Shown piece by piece: positions 8,395 to 18,051 of a stretch of 64,000 bases of DNA (its first letter is position 1; every line of letters begins with the position of its first letter). This DNA comes from Saccharospirillum sp040881935. Its GTDB lineage: Bacteria > Pseudomonadota > Gammaproteobacteria > Pseudomonadales > Natronospirillaceae. The notes beneath the pieces are model-generated. The model had not been told where the DNA came from, did not search any database, and worked only from the letters and a program-made list of their open reading frames with translations. The DNA is taken from NCBI RefSeq assembly GCF_040881935.1, contig NZ_JBBECH010000057.1, positions 1-64,000 of the forward strand, read 5' to 3'. A program made the translations under genes and the position numbers.

Positions 8395-9282
8395 ATGTTG
8401 GCATCACGCAAGAAGGGCATTGACTACTGGTTGCCGAAACTCGTTGTTTCGCCAACCCTGGTTATTGCTCTGGTGTTCTTTTATGGCTTTGTGCTGTGGA
8501 CCACCATTATTTCCTTTACCAACTCCAGTTTCCTGCCCAGCTACGAGCTGGTGGGGTTTGATCAGTACGTGCGGTTGTTCATGAACCCGCGCTGGTTGAA
8601 CGCCATGTGGAACCTGGTGATCTTTGGTGTCTTGTTTATTGGTATTTGCATGGTGGTCGGTCTGGTGATGGCCATCTTGCTTGATCAGAATATTCGGGCG
8701 GAAGGGGCTATTCGAACCATCTACCTGTACCCCATGGCGCTGTCGTTTATCGTGACCGGTACGGTCTGGAAGTGGTTGCTGAACCCGACGGTGGGCATTG
8801 AGAAATTTGTGATCAGTCTGGGTTGGGACAGTTTCATTTTCGACTGGATCATCGACCCGGATATGGCGATCTATACCGTTGTGATTGCTGGAGTCTGGCA
8901 GGCCAGCGGTTTTGTGATGGCGATTTTTCTGGCGGGTTTGCGCGGTATTGATACGTCGATCATCAAGGCGGCTCAACTCGACGGTGCCAATTTGTTTGCG
9001 GTCTATACCCGTATCATTATTCCTTCAATGCGCCCGGTGTTTTTCTCGGCGTTCATCATGTTGGCGCACATCGCGATCAAGAGCTTTGACCTGGTCATCG
9101 CATTGACCGGCGGCGGACCGGGCAATTCAACCGATGTGCCTGCGATTTTCATGTATCAGTTTTCCTTCCAGCGCGGTCAGCTCGGTATTGGTGCGGCCTC
9201 GGCGGTGATCATGCTGATGACGGTACTGGCGATACTGGTTCCCTATTTGTACTCCGAACTGAGGACTCCGAAAAATGGCTAA
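8395..9282 (+). CDS. gtsB: Sugar ABC transporter permease (MalF/GtsB-like)
   Basis: Inner-membrane permease, 295 aa, with about six transmembrane helices. The first is near residues 18-40 (VVSPTLVIALVFFYGFVLW). The cytoplasmic EAA-type coupling loop is visible near residues 195-210 (IKAAQLDGANLFAVYTRI), where the ATPase docks. The start ATG follows a GGACGGAAAA purine stretch. The 3' end overlaps gtsC by 8 bp, so the two are coupled. It is separated from its binding protein by the gap region. The family assignment is firm; the substrate is inferred from the operon. Confidence 0.92.
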   Translation: MLASRKKGIDYWLPKLVVSPTLVIALVFFYGFVLWTTIISFTNSSFLPSYELVGFDQYVRLFMNPRWLNAMWNLVIFGVLFIGICMVVGLVMAILLDQNIRAEGAIRTIYLYPMALSFIVTGTVWKWLLNPTVGIEKFVISLGWDSFIFDWIIDPDMAIYTVVIAGVWQASGFVMAIFLAGLRGIDTSIIKAAQLDGANLFAVYTRIIIPSMRPVFFSAFIMLAHIAIKSFDLVIALTGGGPGNSTDVPAIFMYQFSFQRGQLGIGAASAVIMLMTVLAILVPYLYSELRTPKNG

Positions 9283-10153
9283 GTCAAAGAATCCGAGTTA
9301 TGCCAACGTTAATGGTCGGGCTGTCCTTTATGCGGTACTGATTATTGTCGCGGCTTACTATTTGCTGCCGCTGATCCTGATGATCATGACCTCGTTTCGC
9401 TCCATGGATGAAATACGGTTGGGTCAGTTAATTGAGTGGCCCAAATCGTTTTCGTTCGACGCCTGGTCCATGGCCTGGAGTGAGGTGCAAATTGGTGCCC
9501 GTGAGGAGCGCGGCCTGCGCCCCTATTTTATCAACTCGATCCTGATGGTGATCCCATCGGTCGCGATCTCGACCATTCTGGGCGCATTGAACGGCTATGT
9601 GCTGAGTTTCTGGAAGTTTCGTGGCAGTGAACTGTTTTTCGGTGCGCTGTTGATCGGTTGTTTCCTGCCGTTTCAGGCAATTTTGTTGCCGCAGTCGCAG
9701 TTGCTTGGCTGGTTGGGTCTGTCGGGTAGTCTGGTGGGTCTGATTTTGACGCATGTGGTCTACGGGGTGAGTTTCACCACGCTGTTCTTCCGCAACTATT
9801 ACGTTAACTTGCCACACGAACTGGTTAAGGCGGCGAAACTGGACGGTGCTGGCTTCTGGGTCATTTTCTTCCGCATTATTTTGCCGTTGTCGGCCCCCAT
9901 TCTGGTGGTTACGGTCATCTGGCAGTTTACCCAGATCTGGAATGACTTCCTGTTTGGTGTGGTGTTCTCTGATCCGAGTACCCAGCCGGTGACGGTGGGT
10001 CTGAATAATATGGTGAACAGCTCCACTGGCGAGAAACAATACAACGTGGATATGGCGGGTGCCATCATCGCGGCGCTGCCGACCATTGTGGTCTATGTAG
10101 TCGCCGGTAAATATTTTGTACGCGGTCTGACGGCCGGTTCTGTAAAAGGTTAA
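9275..10153 (+). CDS. gtsC: Sugar ABC transporter permease (MalG/GtsC-like)
   Basis: Second permease subunit, 292 aa, about six transmembrane helices. The N-terminal helix ALYAVLIIVAAYYLLPLILM-like region is near residues 14-36. The EAA loop is LVKAAKLDGAGFWVIFFRI near residues 182-200. Protein ends with the FVRGLTAGSVKG tail typical of MalG-type permeases of this sugar family. It starts inside the end of gtsB and is followed after 14 bases by the ATPase gene, so gtsB, gtsC and the ATPase form one transcriptional unit. Confidence 0.92.
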   Translation: MAKSKNPSYANVNGRAVLYAVLIIVAAYYLLPLILMIMTSFRSMDEIRLGQLIEWPKSFSFDAWSMAWSEVQIGAREERGLRPYFINSILMVIPSVAISTILGALNGYVLSFWKFRGSELFFGALLIGCFLPFQAILLPQSQLLGWLGLSGSLVGLILTHVVYGVSFTTLFFRNYYVNLPHELVKAAKLDGAGFWVIFFRIILPLSAPILVVTVIWQFTQIWNDFLFGVVFSDPSTQPVTVGLNNMVNSSTGEKQYNVDMAGAIIAALPTIVVYVVAGKYFVRGLTAGSVKG

Positions 10154-10167
10154 CGGGAGTTCTGAAC

Positions 10168-11277
10168 ATGGCTGAGCTGAAAATCGACAACGTATACAAA
10201 AGTTTTGGTGAAGAGCACATTCTCAAGGGTATTAGTCTGGACGTCACCGACGGTGAGTTCATCATTCTGGTCGGGCCATCAGGCTGTGGTAAATCCACGC
10301 TGTTGAATTGCATCGCCGGGCTGGAAGATGTCACCACCGGCGACATTATTCTCGGCGACAATAACGTGACCTATGAAGCTCCGAAAGACCGTGATATCGC
10401 CATGGTGTTTCAGAGCTATGCGCTCTACCCGAACATGAATGTGCGCAAGAACATTGCCTTTGGTCTGGAAATTCGCAAGATGCCCAAGGCCGAGATCGCC
10501 GAAGAAGTGGCCCGGGTTGCCAAGTTGCTGCAAATCGAGCCGTTGCTCGATCGCAAACCATCGCAGTTATCGGGTGGTCAGCGTCAGCGGGTGGCAATGG
10601 GCCGTGCCCTGGCACGTCGACCCAAGATTTACCTGTTTGACGAGCCGCTGTCGAACCTGGATGCCAAACTGCGTGTGGAAATGCGCACCGAGATGAAGAA
10701 ACTGCATCAGCGCCTGGGTACGACGATTGTGTACGTAACCCACGATCAGATCGAGGCGATGACCCTGGCTGACCGCATTGCGGTCATGAAGGGCGGTGTC
10801 GTGCAGCAGTTCGGCACGCCGCAGGAAGTGTACGATGACCCGGCCAACATCTTTGTAGCTGGTTTTATGGGGTCGCCGTCGATGAACTTCCTGCACTGTG
10901 AAGTCACCCGACATGAAAACGACTATGCCGTTCAGATTGAGTCGCAGGGTACGGTGTTCCCGCTGCCGGTTGACCCGAAACAGGCCGATCTCAGCCGTTA
11001 TGTGGGTAAGACCGTGGTTCTGGGCATTCGCCCCGAGCAAATTACCCATGTAATGCCGCACCTGGTAGCTGAGCAGTACATTACCCAGGTACCGGTTAAA
11101 ATTGAAGTCACCGAACCGACCGGAGCCGATACTCTGATCCTGGCGCGGATTAACGATCAGGAATGCGAATGCCGGGTTCACCCTCAGGAAGCTGGCCGGG
11201 TCGGGGAAACAATGGACCTGTTGTTTAATATGAGCAAAGCGGTGTTTTTTGACGAGGAGACGGAAGCCCGACTGTAA
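10168..11277 (+). CDS. Sugar ABC transporter ATP-binding protein (MalK/UgpC type)
   Basis: Cytosolic ATPase that powers the importer, 369 aa. Walker A GPSGCGKST lies near residue 36, the ABC signature LSGGQRQRVAMGRAL near residue 134, Walker B IYLFDEPLSNLDAKL near residue 153, and the switch His in YVTHDQIEAMTLADR near residue 190. The C-terminal 130 residues form the TOBE/MalK regulatory domain (VVLGIRPEQITHV). Ribosome site GGGAG lies upstream of the ATG. It is the last gene of the operon and is followed by a strong terminator. ATPases of this type can serve several sugar permeases. Confidence 0.94.
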   Translation: MAELKIDNVYKSFGEEHILKGISLDVTDGEFIILVGPSGCGKSTLLNCIAGLEDVTTGDIILGDNNVTYEAPKDRDIAMVFQSYALYPNMNVRKNIAFGLEIRKMPKAEIAEEVARVAKLLQIEPLLDRKPSQLSGGQRQRVAMGRALARRPKIYLFDEPLSNLDAKLRVEMRTEMKKLHQRLGTTIVYVTHDQIEAMTLADRIAVMKGGVVQQFGTPQEVYDDPANIFVAGFMGSPSMNFLHCEVTRHENDYAVQIESQGTVFPLPVDPKQADLSRYVGKTVVLGIRPEQITHVMPHLVAEQYITQVPVKIEVTEPTGADTLILARINDQECECRVHPQEAGRVGETMDLLFNMSKAVFFDEETEARL

Positions 11278-11318
11278 GACACTGTTACTCTGGCAAGATC
11301 ATGGTTAGTTACTCTTTG

Positions 11319-11342
11319 CGCAGCCTCCGGGCTGCGTTTTTT
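11319..11342 (+). terminator. Rho-independent terminator of the sugar ABC operon
   Basis: CGCAGCC and GGCTGCG pair around a TCCG loop, followed by six T. It lies 42 bases after the ATPase stop. Confidence 0.9.
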
Positions 11343-11487
11343 GTGATGTAAGTCTCGTTAATCGAATTAAGTGTTCGTCCTTTGTTCAAACTGCTCTTCT
11401 GACAGCGTGAAAAAGCAGGTTCCAGGTCGTCAAATCTCCACTAACTGACTAAACTGCCAGTACTCGGACTGAATAAGCCTGTAACCC

Positions 11488-14400
11488 ATGCCATTTAAGG
11501 GTAATCCCGTAAAAACCCTAATTCAAAACGCTGCAGACGACCGGCGATTAGTCGATCCCTACAAATGGTTGAAGCACGCGCCTCTGGTGCTCTATGAAGC
11601 GGAATCACGGGGCGAACAAAAGGATTTGTGGGCATTGAATTACGTCTCCGATTCGATCGAGGGACTGACCGGCCATCCGGCCGAAGATTTTCTGGGTGAA
11701 CACCCAACGCGTTATCTGTATCAGATGATCCACCCCGGCGACCGTCGGCGAGTGGGCGCTGAATACGACCGTTGTCGTTCAATGCTGTCACCGGTTAGCC
11801 TGCGCTATCGGATCAAGCACCAAGATCACGGCTATATCTGGGTGGAAGAGCGCACCAATTTTATGCGCCAGGACAGCGAGCACCTCGTTTGCCTGGGGTC
11901 ACTGGTAGATACCCATGCGCCGGCACGCCTCGAGAAACACAATGCCCGGCTCGACAAGATGCTGTCACGGCTAAACGCCGATGTGGCGGTTGCTACCGGT
12001 CAGGATTTTATCGAACATCTGTGTCGTCGTCTGGCTCTGCTGCTTGGTTGCCGGCAGGTTAGCCTGTTTCAGGTGGATGACGAACACCGGCTGAACTGTC
12101 TGGTCTCAATTCTGGATGGTTTGATGCAGCCCCGGTATAGCATGCGTCTGCTCGATAGCCAGCTGGCACCTCTGGCTAGCCAGACAAAGCTGGTCAAAAC
12201 ACTGAGCGCCGCAGACCGAAAAGATTGGCCGGTGCTGGACACCATGGTTTATATGGAAGCGTTTCGTCTGGTGAACCGGCGTGGGCGCTGGGTGGGTGTA
12301 CTGGTGATCGACAACGATCAGCCCCTGGCAATGGATTCCACGCTAGCGCGGGTGCTTGAACTCTACACTGAGCGGGCCGTCACCGAGATTGAACGGCTGG
12401 GTCTGGAAGGTCGGTTGCAAGAAAGTGAAGCGCGCTATCGGGCGTTTTTCGAGACCGCTGTACAGGCTTCGATGATCGTCGATTGCCAGGGTCGGGTAGT
12501 GAATATCAATCGGGCGGCGGCCAACCTATTTGGCCTGCGCGAAGATCCGGGTTCTCTGCAGTTGCGATCCGTTCTACCCGACACACAGCCCGATGGGGAG
12601 GAGACCTGGCCAGCATTTCTGGCGTTTATCGACCAGGCCAGCAATGCTCGTACTCAGCAGAGCCAATGGCAATTGCAAACCGTTGCCGGCTCCCGGCGGA
12701 CCATGGTTGTTCATTCCTTTCGGGTCAGTGGCAACCTGACCGAAGGCGTCATGTTGTCGTTCGATGACATCAGTGATCGATTGAGCGCCGAGGCGTCGCT
12801 GCGGGATCAGCATCAGTTGATGACCCGCCGTCAGCAGCGTCTGAGAGGGCTGGTCGATGTCGCTACCCGGCTGGAACGCCAGAGCAGTGTGCGCGATTTT
12901 CTGGTATCCAGTTGTACCGCCCTGACTCAGAAAGTGGGTCTGGTGCAGGTGGCCTGTTATCAGCCGGAGAACGAATTCTGGTATGCGACCAGTCTTAAAG
13001 CGGAGCACCGCACGAGCCTTAAAGAGCACAGCGCACCCTTGCAGCAAGCGCTGGAGAGCCGTCAGATCAGTTGGAGTACCGACAGCAGTCAGTGGTTTTA
13101 TTTACCACTGGTAGTGGATAGCCAGGCGGTTGCCGGCCTGGCGATTTTGGGCGATGAGCAAATCCTTAACGATCTGGACTTTCTGTCGATGCTGGCGCAA
13201 ACCCTGAATCTGTCGTTCGACAACCTGATGCAGCGGAAAAACCTGCGCAGGCAAGCGATGCACGACAGTCTCACCGGGCTCGGTAATCGCTCCCAGTTGC
13301 ACCAATGGATTGAACAGGCTTTGCGTCAGCAACCTGACCAGATGGCGAGCCTGCTGCTGTTTGACCTGAATCGTTTTAAAGAAATTAACGACACCCTGGG
13401 CCATCATTTCGGCGACCGTTTGCTGTGTGAGATAGGGCCACGTATTCAGCGCATGCTGGGATGGCGCTCCAGCCATGGTATTTCCCGCCTGGGCGGGGAC
13501 GAATTCGCCGTCCTGTTGCCCGACGTTAGCAATGAAGAGGCGCTGGCGATTGCCGAAAACATGGCCATCGGCCTGCGCGAGCCCTATCAGATCGACGCGA
13601 TGCAATTGCAGGTTGAAGCCAGTATCGGGGTGGCCCATTACCCACATCAGGGGCAGGACGGCCACGAATTACTGCGCTGCGCCGATGTCGCCATGTACGC
13701 GGCCAAAGCCAATAATGAGGCCGTGGTGGTGTTTGATACCCGGTTGGATGCCCACACTCCCCAACGCATTGCCGTTTTGTCAGAGTTGGAGGTGGCCATT
13801 AGCCAGGGACAGTTGTGGGTTGCGTATCAGCCAATTATCAGCGCCAGCTCTGGTCGGGTATCCGGGTTCGAAGGATTGGTACGTTGGCAGCATCCGGAGT
13901 TGGGTGCTTTGTCGCCAGCAGATTTCATACCCCTGGCGGAAATGGGGCAGGGCATTCGCCTGATAACCCGTTTTGTCATGGAACAATGCCTGGCGCAAAT
14001 AACCCTGTGGCGTCGCAAACACCCCGACTTTTATGTGGCTGTGAATCTGTCTTCGCGGGTGTTGCTCGATCAGGGATTGCCGGGCCAGGTAGAGCAACTG
14101 CTGGCTAAGTACCGGTTGCCGGGTTCGGCCCTGGTGCTGGAACTGACTGAAAGTACTTTATTGTCCGATCCCGTTCGGGCCATTGCGATTATCAACCAAT
14201 TGGCTGATCTTGGGGTGGGCGTTGAGGTCGATGATTTTGGGACGGGTTATTCCTCGCTGGCGTATTTGAAGTCTCTGCCGATTCAAGCGCTGAAAATTGA
14301 TAAAAGTTTCATTGATGACTTATTGGTGGACTCACAAGATCGGGTCATCGTCGAGTCGACCATTACCATGGCTCATAACCTGGGGCTGAAAACAGTCGCC

Positions 14401-14544
14401 GAGGGCGTCGAGAACGAAGCCACCTTCAGGGAACTGGTTCGACTGGGTATCGACTCGCTGCAAGGTTACTATTTTTCGCGGCCACTGGCCGTCTCCGCCA
14501 TGAGCGATTGGCTGGCCGACTACCACCGCTCAATGGAGTGGTGA
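11488..14544 (+). CDS. PAS-GAF-PAS-GAF-GGDEF-EAL cyclic-di-GMP signalling protein
   Basis: A 1018-aa cytosolic c-di-GMP enzyme with no transmembrane helix. Likely domain order: PAS (about 30-145, with a PAC-like YIWVEERTNF), GAF (165-310), PAS (315-430), GAF (450-595), GGDEF (610-760) and EAL (775-1010). The GGDEF motif is intact at residues 669-673. I see no RxxD inhibitory site just upstream. The EAL motif reads EGL at 795-797, an active variant in other proteins. ELTES, DDFGTGYSSL (D915/D916) and KIDKSF are preserved, so phosphodiesterase activity is plausible and cyclase activity possible. It sits alone after the sugar operon terminator and converges on argH with a 16-bp gap. The signal sensed is unknown. 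Confidence 0.93.
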   Translation: MPFKGNPVKTLIQNAADDRRLVDPYKWLKHAPLVLYEAESRGEQKDLWALNYVSDSIEGLTGHPAEDFLGEHPTRYLYQMIHPGDRRRVGAEYDRCRSMLSPVSLRYRIKHQDHGYIWVEERTNFMRQDSEHLVCLGSLVDTHAPARLEKHNARLDKMLSRLNADVAVATGQDFIEHLCRRLALLLGCRQVSLFQVDDEHRLNCLVSILDGLMQPRYSMRLLDSQLAPLASQTKLVKTLSAADRKDWPVLDTMVYMEAFRLVNRRGRWVGVLVIDNDQPLAMDSTLARVLELYTERAVTEIERLGLEGRLQESEARYRAFFETAVQASMIVDCQGRVVNINRAAANLFGLREDPGSLQLRSVLPDTQPDGEETWPAFLAFIDQASNARTQQSQWQLQTVAGSRRTMVVHSFRVSGNLTEGVMLSFDDISDRLSAEASLRDQHQLMTRRQQRLRGLVDVATRLERQSSVRDFLVSSCTALTQKVGLVQVACYQPENEFWYATSLKAEHRTSLKEHSAPLQQALESRQISWSTDSSQWFYLPLVVDSQAVAGLAILGDEQILNDLDFLSMLAQTLNLSFDNLMQRKNLRRQAMHDSLTGLGNRSQLHQWIEQALRQQPDQMASLLLFDLNRFKEINDTLGHHFGDRLLCEIGPRIQRMLGWRSSHGISRLGGDEFAVLLPDVSNEEALAIAENMAIGLREPYQIDAMQLQVEASIGVAHYPHQGQDGHELLRCADVAMYAAKANNEAVVVFDTRLDAHTPQRIAVLSELEVAISQGQLWVAYQPIISASSGRVSGFEGLVRWQHPELGALSPADFIPLAEMGQGIRLITRFVMEQCLAQITLWRRKHPDFYVAVNLSSRVLLDQGLPGQVEQLLAKYRLPGSALVLELTESTLLSDPVRAIAIINQLADLGVGVEVDDFGTGYSSLAYLKSLPIQALKIDKSFIDDLLVDSQDRVIVESTITMAHNLGLKTVAEGVENEATFRELVRLGIDSLQGYYFSRPLAVSAMSDWLADYHRSMEW

Positions 14545-14560
14545 TAGTCATGTCACCGTA

Positions 14561-15964
14561 TCAGCGTTTTGCCAGCAGAGCCTGTGCCCGGGTAGCCGCT
14601 GCACGAACCTGATTGGGGGCAGTGCCGCCCAGGTGGTCACGAGCCGCGACCGAGCCTTCCAGAGTCAGCACCTCAAAAACATCAGAGGTAATGGTGTTAC
14701 TGAACGGGGTTAGCTCTTCAAGCGTCATTTCGCTCAGGTCTTTGCCCTCTGCCAAACCGTAGGCAACACTCTTGCCGACCACCTCATGCGCATCGCGAAA
14801 CGCCATGCCTTTCTTCACCAGATAATCGGCCAGGTCAGTTGCGGTACTGTAACCACGCAGAGCTGCCGCTTTCATAACGTCGGGTTTGGCTTCAATGTGC
14901 GGAATCATATCGGCAAAGGCGCGCAGGCTGCCGGCCAGAGTATCGATGGTGTCGAACAATGGCTCCTTGTCTTCCTGATTGTCCTTGTTGTAGGCCAGTG
15001 GCTGGCTCTTCATCAGCGTCAGAAGGCTCATCAGATGACCGAAGACCCGGCCGGTTTTGCCACGCACCAGTTCAGGTACGTCGGGGTTCTTTTTCTGCGG
15101 CATGATGCTGGAACCGGTACAGAAACGGTCCGGCAGGTTGATAAAATCGAACTGGGCCGAGGCCCACAACACCAGTTCTTCGGACATGCGCGACAGGTGC
15201 ATCATGGTCAGCGATGCCCAGTGGGTGAATTCGATGGCAAAATCCCGATCCGATACTGAATCGAGCGAGTTCTCCGAGGCACGGTCGAAGCCCAGCAACT
15301 CGGCAGTGCGTTCGCGGCTGATGGGGTAGGTGGTACCCGCCAGTGCCGCGGCCCCCAACGGCAGGATATTGACCCGCTTGCGGCAATCCTGCAAACGCTC
15401 AAAGTCGCGTTGCAGCATTTCATTCCAGGCCAGAAGGTGATGGCCGAAAGTGACTGGCTGAGCGGTCTGCAAGTGAGTAAAGCCGGGCATGATGGTATCG
15501 GCTTCATTTGCAGCCAGGGCGATCAGCCCAGTTTGCAGGCGGGTCAGCTCACCGCTGAGACCGTCGATCGCCTCGCGCAGATACAACCGAATATCGGTCG
15601 CAACCTGATCATTCCGGCTGCGGCCGGTGTGCAACTTTTTGCCAACCGGTCCAATTTTGGTGGTCAGAGCCGATTCAACGTTCATGTGTACGTCTTCAAG
15701 CGCAATTGACCAGACCTGTTGGCCAGACTCGATGTCCGTCTGCACCGCCCTCAATCCGGTAACGATCTGCTCGCATTCATCGGCGGTCAACACGCCAACT
15801 TCAGACAGCATGGTGGCATGGGCGATGGAGCCCTGAATGTCATGTCGGTACAGACGCTGGTCGAATTGAATGGAGGCGGTAAACTCAGCCACAAACGCAT
15901 CGGTTGCTTCCGCAAAACGGCCACCCCAGGCGGCATTGGTGCTTTGAGCATGGGCATCAGACAT
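14561..15964 (-). CDS. argH: Argininosuccinate lyase
   Basis: Last step of arginine synthesis: cleaves argininosuccinate to arginine and fumarate. 467 aa, normal length. Signatures are WGGRFAE at the N-terminus, SRNDQVATDIRL near residue 112 and the catalytic-loop motif GSSIMPQKKNPD near residue 285. I chose the ATG at 15964 (MSDAHAQ), with AAGGA about 11 bases upstream, over an ATG eight codons earlier that lacks a better site. It is divergent from the AlgZ-like gene, with starts about 60 bp apart. The same argH/algZ/algR arrangement occurs in Pseudomonas. Confidence 0.96.
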   Translation of the reverse strand: MSDAHAQSTNAAWGGRFAEATDAFVAEFTASIQFDQRLYRHDIQGSIAHATMLSEVGVLTADECEQIVTGLRAVQTDIESGQQVWSIALEDVHMNVESALTTKIGPVGKKLHTGRSRNDQVATDIRLYLREAIDGLSGELTRLQTGLIALAANEADTIMPGFTHLQTAQPVTFGHHLLAWNEMLQRDFERLQDCRKRVNILPLGAAALAGTTYPISRERTAELLGFDRASENSLDSVSDRDFAIEFTHWASLTMMHLSRMSEELVLWASAQFDFINLPDRFCTGSSIMPQKKNPDVPELVRGKTGRVFGHLMSLLTLMKSQPLAYNKDNQEDKEPLFDTIDTLAGSLRAFADMIPHIEAKPDVMKAAALRGYSTATDLADYLVKKGMAFRDAHEVVGKSVAYGLAEGKDLSEMTLEELTPFSNTITSDVFEVLTLEGSVAARDHLGGTAPNQVRAAATRAQALLAKR

Positions 15965-16024
15965 GATTACAGGGTTCCTTGGGCACATTGAAAGGGCATT
16001 ATATCGGCTTGAAAGTCGTTGGCT

Positions 16025-17212
16025 ATGGGTATCGGGTTAGGTCGCTTGATCCCTGAGCAAGCACGGGGGACACTGAGCCCTCGTCTCAGGCAGCTTAACA
16101 GGCAGGTCGCGCTCTTGAAGTCAGCGAATACTCTATCTCCCGCACTGACCCGGCATTCGCTGGTGTTACCCGATTTGTGTACGGCGACCTCGGTGTTTTT
16201 TCTGGTGCTGGTGTCGGAATTGCTGGTGCTGGTCTGGGTACTGCTGCAATCGGGCATCGACTGGATTCAGCTTGGCTTGATGAGCCTGATGGTGCAATGG
16301 ATTGTGCTGCCGTCGGCGGCGCTGTTGTGCCGTCTGCGTCGCTGGCTGGCTCGCAGCCCGCTCTGGCAGGGGTGGTTGGTGGCGTTTTTGACGGTCTCCG
16401 GAGTTGGCTTTGTTGTGAGCCTGGCTGGCAGTGTGCTGGTGTTCGGAGGCTGGGCGGCCCTGGATTGGTGGATGGTGATTCGCCAGACCGCCGCGACGGC
16501 GATTATCGCGGCGTTGCTATTGCGCTATTTTCAATTGCAACAGGCGTTGGTCGACCGCTCCCGGGCCGAGTTGTCGGCTCGCATCGAAGCCCTGCAAAAC
16601 CGGATTCGTCCGCATTTTCTATTTAACAGCCTGAACACCATCGCCGAACTGATTGCGACCCGGCCCGAAGCAGCCGAGCAGGCGATTGAAGACCTCTCCC
16701 GGCTGTTTCGTGCCAGTCTAAAAGAGGCCACAACCTTCTGGAGCCTGAGCGACGAACTGGCGCTGGTAGACGGGTACCTGTCGCTGGAACAATGGCGATT
16801 GGGTGAGCGGTTAAAGGTGGTCTGGCAGACACCCAGGCCGACGGTTCGATGGTCGGTACCGGTGCTGATTTTGCAGCCGCTGATCGAAAACGCCATCGTG
16901 CATGGTATTGCCCCGAGTGTCAGCGGCGGTCAGTTGTTGATTCGTTGCCGGGAAAAGAACAGTCAGTTGATTATCGAAATTGAAAACCCGTTGGTGCGTG
17001 TCGCACCGGAACCGGCCAGAGAACCCCGAGTGGAACGACGCCAGGCGCCCCGGGGCAATCAGGTGGCGTTACAAAACATTCGGCACCGCCTGGCAACATT
17101 GTATGGGGATACCGCGAAACTCTTTGCTGCGGCCGATGACCAAACCTACCGGGTTAGGCTGACATTGCCAGCGCAGTTACTGACACGCGGGACCGAAAGG
17201 AGTGAGCTGTGA
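16025..17212 (+). CDS. algZ: LytS/AlgZ-type membrane sensor histidine kinase
   Basis: A 395-aa histidine kinase of the AlgZ (FimS) family. After a leader comes a hydrophobic sensor region with about four transmembrane helices (FFLVLVSELLVLVWVLL and following, to about residue 165). The His_kinase domain follows, with the phospho-acceptor in IRPHFLFNSLN (His197 counted from 16025) and the ATP-lid N-box VLILQPLIENAIVHGI. The start is uncertain: ATG 16025 and a TTG six bases earlier give a longer N-terminus than usual, and internal GTG/TTG codons near 16115-16165 would start closer to LPDLC, where family members begin. It overlaps the regulator gene by GTGA. It probably controls twitching, surface or virulence-type genes as in Pseudomonas; that is inferred. 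Confidence 0.88.
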   Translation: MGIGLGRLIPEQARGTLSPRLRQLNRQVALLKSANTLSPALTRHSLVLPDLCTATSVFFLVLVSELLVLVWVLLQSGIDWIQLGLMSLMVQWIVLPSAALLCRLRRWLARSPLWQGWLVAFLTVSGVGFVVSLAGSVLVFGGWAALDWWMVIRQTAATAIIAALLLRYFQLQQALVDRSRAELSARIEALQNRIRPHFLFNSLNTIAELIATRPEAAEQAIEDLSRLFRASLKEATTFWSLSDELALVDGYLSLEQWRLGERLKVVWQTPRPTVRWSVPVLILQPLIENAIVHGIAPSVSGGQLLIRCREKNSQLIIEIENPLVRVAPEPAREPRVERRQAPRGNQVALQNIRHRLATLYGDTAKLFAAADDQTYRVRLTLPAQLLTRGTERSEL

Positions 17213-17946
17213 AAGTCATGATCGTAGACGATGAACCACTGGCCCGGGAACGCTTGCTGCGCCTGCTGCAAGCAGAAGACAGCGTGACCCAATGCGTCAC
17301 CGCTGCCAATGGTGAGGAAGCCCTGCGCAAGCAGCTTGATGACCCGGTCGACCTGGTACTGCTCGACATTCGCATGCCGGGGCTTAGCGGCCTCGAGTTG
17401 GCGGCCGAATGGGTGCAGCAGGCGCATCCTCCAGCCATTGTGTTTTGCACCGCCTACGACGACTACGCTCTGGAGGCGTTTCAGGTGCAAGCTGTCTCCT
17501 ACCTGATGAAACCGGTCAAATCGGCGGACTTGCATCAGGTGCTGGGCCAGGCCAGCCGGTTGAACCGGGCACAGTTATCGGCTATGTCCGGTGCCGATGC
17601 TGGCCCGGTAATCGCTTTGCAAACCGGGCGCGGCAAGGAGCGCATTCCGCTGAATGACGTGTTTTGTTTCAGGGCTGATCAGAAGTATGTCGTCGCACTC
17701 TGCCGCCAGGGTGAACGGTTGTGTGATCTCAGCCTCAAGCAGCTTGAAGAACGTTTTCCCGAGCAGTTGATACGGGTGCACCGCACCACGCTGGTGCCGA
17801 AGAGCCGTCTGGAGAAATTGACCCGGGATGCCCAGGGCAGTATCTGGCTGAGCCTTCGTGGCATGACCGGGCCAGTAGCGGTCAGCCGTCGCTTCGCGCG
17901 CGAATTGCGGCCGTTGTTTCAGGATTCACCGGATTGGTCGGAGTAA
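17209..17946 (+). CDS. algR: LytTR-type response regulator (AlgR-like)
   Basis: A 245-aa DNA-binding response regulator. The receiver domain (1-120) has the acidic pocket VDDEP, the phospho-acceptor Asp53 in LLDIRMPG and the Lys of YLMKPVK. A LytTR DNA-binding domain covers about 140-240 (IPLNDVFCFRADQKYV, RVHRTTLVPKSRL). It starts at a GTG inside the kinase stop codon, so kinase and regulator are translationally coupled. In Pseudomonas hemC and hemD follow algR directly; here a foldback element and a SutA-like gene follow instead. The partner and the phosphorylation site make the call firm. Confidence 0.92.
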   Translation: MKVMIVDDEPLARERLLRLLQAEDSVTQCVTAANGEEALRKQLDDPVDLVLLDIRMPGLSGLELAAEWVQQAHPPAIVFCTAYDDYALEAFQVQAVSYLMKPVKSADLHQVLGQASRLNRAQLSAMSGADAGPVIALQTGRGKERIPLNDVFCFRADQKYVVALCRQGERLCDLSLKQLEERFPEQLIRVHRTTLVPKSRLEKLTRDAQGSIWLSLRGMTGPVAVSRRFARELRPLFQDSPDWSE

Positions 17947-18051
17947 TACTCAGGCATATGTAACACTTTGTGCGTTTTTGTTTGCGAAACATCAAAATTG
18001 GTTTATAAAAGAACGGTGTGTGATTTTCAGGTTTTCAGGGTCGGTCGGTGG

